Assembly (NCBI GenBank): GCA_001831055.1
Contig: MIDO01000023.1
Coordinates: forward strand, 1,429 to 7,193
DNA from: Verrucomicrobia bacterium GWC2_42_7
Lineage (GTDB): Bacteria > Verrucomicrobiota > Verrucomicrobiia > Opitutales > GWC2-42-7-A
Reading direction: 5' to 3'
Length of the DNA: 5,765 nucleotides
Shown: in pieces, positions 5,108-5,765 of the stretch
Numbering within the stretch: the stretch's first letter is position 1
Layout: the number at the start of each line of letters is the position of its first letter
Program-made: the position numbers and the translations under genes
Notes under the pieces: generated by a model
Database searches by the model: none
The model's input: only the letters and a program-made list of their open reading frames with translations
Told to the model about the DNA's origin: nothing

Positions 5108-5232
5108 AGAAAGAGGTTAGTTTAAGTTCTCGAGCAGGCGGGCAAGGTGAGCCATGAGGGAGCGTACATACGTACGTGACCGAATGTGAATCCGTAGCCC
5201 AACGCACTCGAAACTTAAAATCACATCTTTCT
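5108..5232. mobile_element. 125-nt insert with 21-nt terminal inverted repeats
   Basis: Arms 5108-5128 and 5212-5232 are inverted repeats matching at 18 of 21 positions (AGAAAGA..TTTAAGTT against AACTTAAA..TCTTTCT). The segment sits inside the outer hairpin of repeat copy H and contains direct repeat R2. No coding capacity is seen. It could be a small non-autonomous element, or the product of recombination between repeat copies, because AGAAAGA also occurs in the loop flank of copy D. No target duplication could be identified. Confidence 0.45.
5165..5213 (+). repeat. Direct repeat R2 downstream of the prepilin gene
   Basis: TACATACGTACGTGACCGA..CCCAACGCACTCGAAA is the second copy of the repeat in the prepilin leader, in the same orientation and 853 nt further on. 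Several differences from R1 fall at third codon positions of the leader frame (CGA/CGT, CCA/CCC, ACA/ACG), which suggests it was once coding. It now has an in-frame TGA and no prepilin signal after it. Confidence 0.72.
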
Positions 5233-5389
5233 GCAAAAGCGGTTTTCCCCAAGCCCCCTTCCCAAAAGGAGTTATCTTGCGCGAAGGTAAAATTTTTTCA
5301 AAATTTACCTTCGCGCAAGCATTCCTTTTTTCGTAATGGGTTTTGAGCAAACAACTTTTATATATTGTAGAAAACATGAGGTAAAAAAG

Positions 5390-5473
5390 ATGGACACCTC
5401 TAAAAACCCTATTTTCGGAGAAATGAAGATAATTGGGAGAGATATTTTCGTTGAACTACATCTTTCGATATAA
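5390..5473 (+). CDS. Possible 27-residue ORF, unknown
   Basis: ATG 5390 follows GAGGT (5378-5382) at 7 nt, the best Shine-Dalgarno spacing in this gap. The peptide (MDTSKNPIFGEMKIIGRDIF...) has no recognisable domain, membrane segment or repeat. It lies in the core between repeat copies H and I. The stop overlaps TATAAT (5469-5474). It could be a leader peptide, a small protein or chance; I recognise nothing in it. Confidence 0.2.
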   Translation: MDTSKNPIFGEMKIIGRDIFVELHLSI

Positions 5474-5507
5474 TACACTTTTCAAGAACGTGTTATAGCG
5501 CAGATTG

Positions 5508-5575
5508 CCTCCTTTTCGGAAGGGGTGCCAGAAAGCGCTTTTGGGGGACTATGGTTTCCCCGCAGTTTTTAGAGA
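5508..5575 (-). repeat. Dispersed repeat, copy I (reverse, degenerate)
   Basis: Reverse-oriented remnant: spacer CCTCCTTTTCGGAAGGGGTG (5509-5528), then a decayed outer hairpin (GCGCTTTTGGGGGACTATGG, 5535-5554) and GTTTCCCCGCAGTTTTTAGA. Its reverse complement aligns with copy C over almost the whole outer hairpin and also over the flank CTCTAAAAACTGCGGGGAAAC, with a short deletion in one arm. No inner hairpin is preserved. Confidence 0.8.
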
Positions 5576-5618
5576 CCTCCAGGGTCCCGCACCTCTCATT
5601 AACTTGGCGATAGATACC

Positions 5619-5648
5619 TTGACAAAGGAAGTGGGATGCGCCAAACTA
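5619..5648 (+). promoter_or_regulatory. Weak candidate promoter upstream of the response regulator
   Basis: TTGACA (5619-5624) is a perfect -35 hexamer. The -10 region is poor (AAACTA or AACTAT, 18-19 nt downstream). It lies about 80-110 nt before the response-regulator start, outside the repeats. Only the -35 match supports it. Confidence 0.25.
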
Positions 5649-5749
5649 TGACCATTGGTGAGTTTGCCGCAAAAGAAGGGTTTTCTGATGCGTTAACACT
5701 TGTCATCTTATTGTCAATCGGGCAATTATGGAAAACATGCGTATTTTGA
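5636..5749 (+). CDS. Possible 37-residue ORF overlapping the response-regulator start
   Basis: ATG 5636 is preceded by AAGGAAG at good spacing. The first residues (MRQTMTIGEFAAKEGFS) faintly resemble the first helix of MerR-type DNA-binding domains, but the similarity ends there and no full domain follows. The stop at 5747-5749 overlaps the response-regulator gene, an arrangement that would allow translational coupling. It may instead be chance. Confidence 0.22.
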   Translation: MRQTMTIGEFAAKEGFSDALTLVILLSIGQLWKTCVF

Positions 5750-5765
5750 TTGTTGACGATAGCGT
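5728..5765 (+). CDS. 5' end of a response regulator (receiver domain)
   Basis: Only the first 12 codons are present: MENMRILIVDDS. The hydrophobic first strand ending in the paired acidic residues VDDS is the opening of CheY-like receiver domains, where the two aspartates bind magnesium for phosphoryl transfer. The start may be ATG 5728 or ATG 5737 (MRILIVDDS); neither has a strong Shine-Dalgarno (GGA at 5730-5732 for the second). Output domain and partner kinase lie outside the window. Confidence 0.7.
   Translation, partial: MENMRILIVDDS

Larger units (their letters stand above)
5084..5319 (+). repeat. Dispersed repeat, copy H (forward, split by an insertion)
   Basis: Left outer arm GGAGGAAAACCCATTTTGG (5082-5100) resembles copy D, while the right arm AAAAGCGGTTTTCCCC (5235-5250) belongs to the common type, so the arms no longer match well. 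Between them lies a 125-nt segment (5108-5232). The spacer AAGCCCCCTTCCCAAAAGGA (5251-5270) is followed by inner hairpin 5276-5319, CTTGCGCGAAGGTAA paired perfectly with TTACCTTCGCGCAAG. Six T at 5326-5331 follow the stem by seven bases, so it might serve as a weak terminator for the prepilin gene. Confidence 0.8.

Noticed and set aside
5469..5474. TATAAT as a promoter in the gap before the response regulator
   Set aside because: The nearest -35-like TTGAAC (5451-5456) is only 12 nt away; spacing is too short and no other -35 is visible.
124..5575. CRISPR array or integron attC sites as the explanation for the repeats
   Set aside because: The copies are not regularly spaced, occur in both orientations, have no spacers of uniform length, and lack the attC core site pattern; no cas or integrase gene is visible.

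Overview
The window looks like chromosomal DNA from a moderately AT-rich bacterium, probably of the Verrucomicrobiota/PVC group (perhaps the Opitutae/Puniceicoccales side). I infer this from two genes: a type IV pilin-like protein ending in the 'GGLIVFLDGHVEFF' pattern common in PVC pseudopilins, and a family 4 uracil-DNA glycosylase with the N-x-W-R-P variant. No taxonomic marker is present, so this is only an inference.

Layout: (1-149) 3' end of a gene whose visible tail resembles an alpha/beta hydrolase; (458-1207, +) a BioC-like SAM methyltransferase, so the left end may be a biotin/pimeloyl-ACP locus; (1402-2523, -) a DegT/DnrJ/EryC1 PLP-dependent sugar aminotransferase, convergent with bioC; (2895-2986, +) tRNA-Ser(GCU); (3003-3959, +) family 4 uracil-DNA glycosylase, 16 nt after the tRNA; (4124-5059, +) a prepilin-type protein with an abnormally long leader; (5060-5727) a 668-nt gap with repeats and at most two tiny ORFs; (5728-end, +) the first codons of a response-regulator receiver domain. 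Apart from the two possible biotin genes, the genes look functionally unrelated.

The most unusual content lies between the genes. The four long gaps between protein genes, and the gap upstream of the tRNA, hold copies of a structured repeat. A full unit is an outer hairpin (arms GGGGAAAAC..GTTTTCCCC), a conserved spacer (consensus CCCCCTTCCGAAAAGGAG) and a second hairpin (arms near TTGCGCGAA..TTCGCGCAA). Eight copies are recognisable: forward at 124, 1209, 2570, 3977 and 5084; reverse at 309, 2695 and 5508. The stems keep pairing while their sequences differ, and on one strand most outer-hairpin loops read GNRA (GGGA or GTGA) while the best inner loop reads C(UUCG)G. That suggests selection on an RNA (or cruciform) structure. 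Three times a forward and a reverse copy face each other, giving 250-490 bp units with inverted ends.

A second, unrelated repeat of about 49 bp occurs in direct orientation on both sides of the prepilin core. One copy is read as part of the prepilin leader (TYVHDRARGRWPTHS). The other lies downstream with a stop codon, inside a 125-nt segment with its own 21-nt inverted ends that splits a copy of the first repeat.
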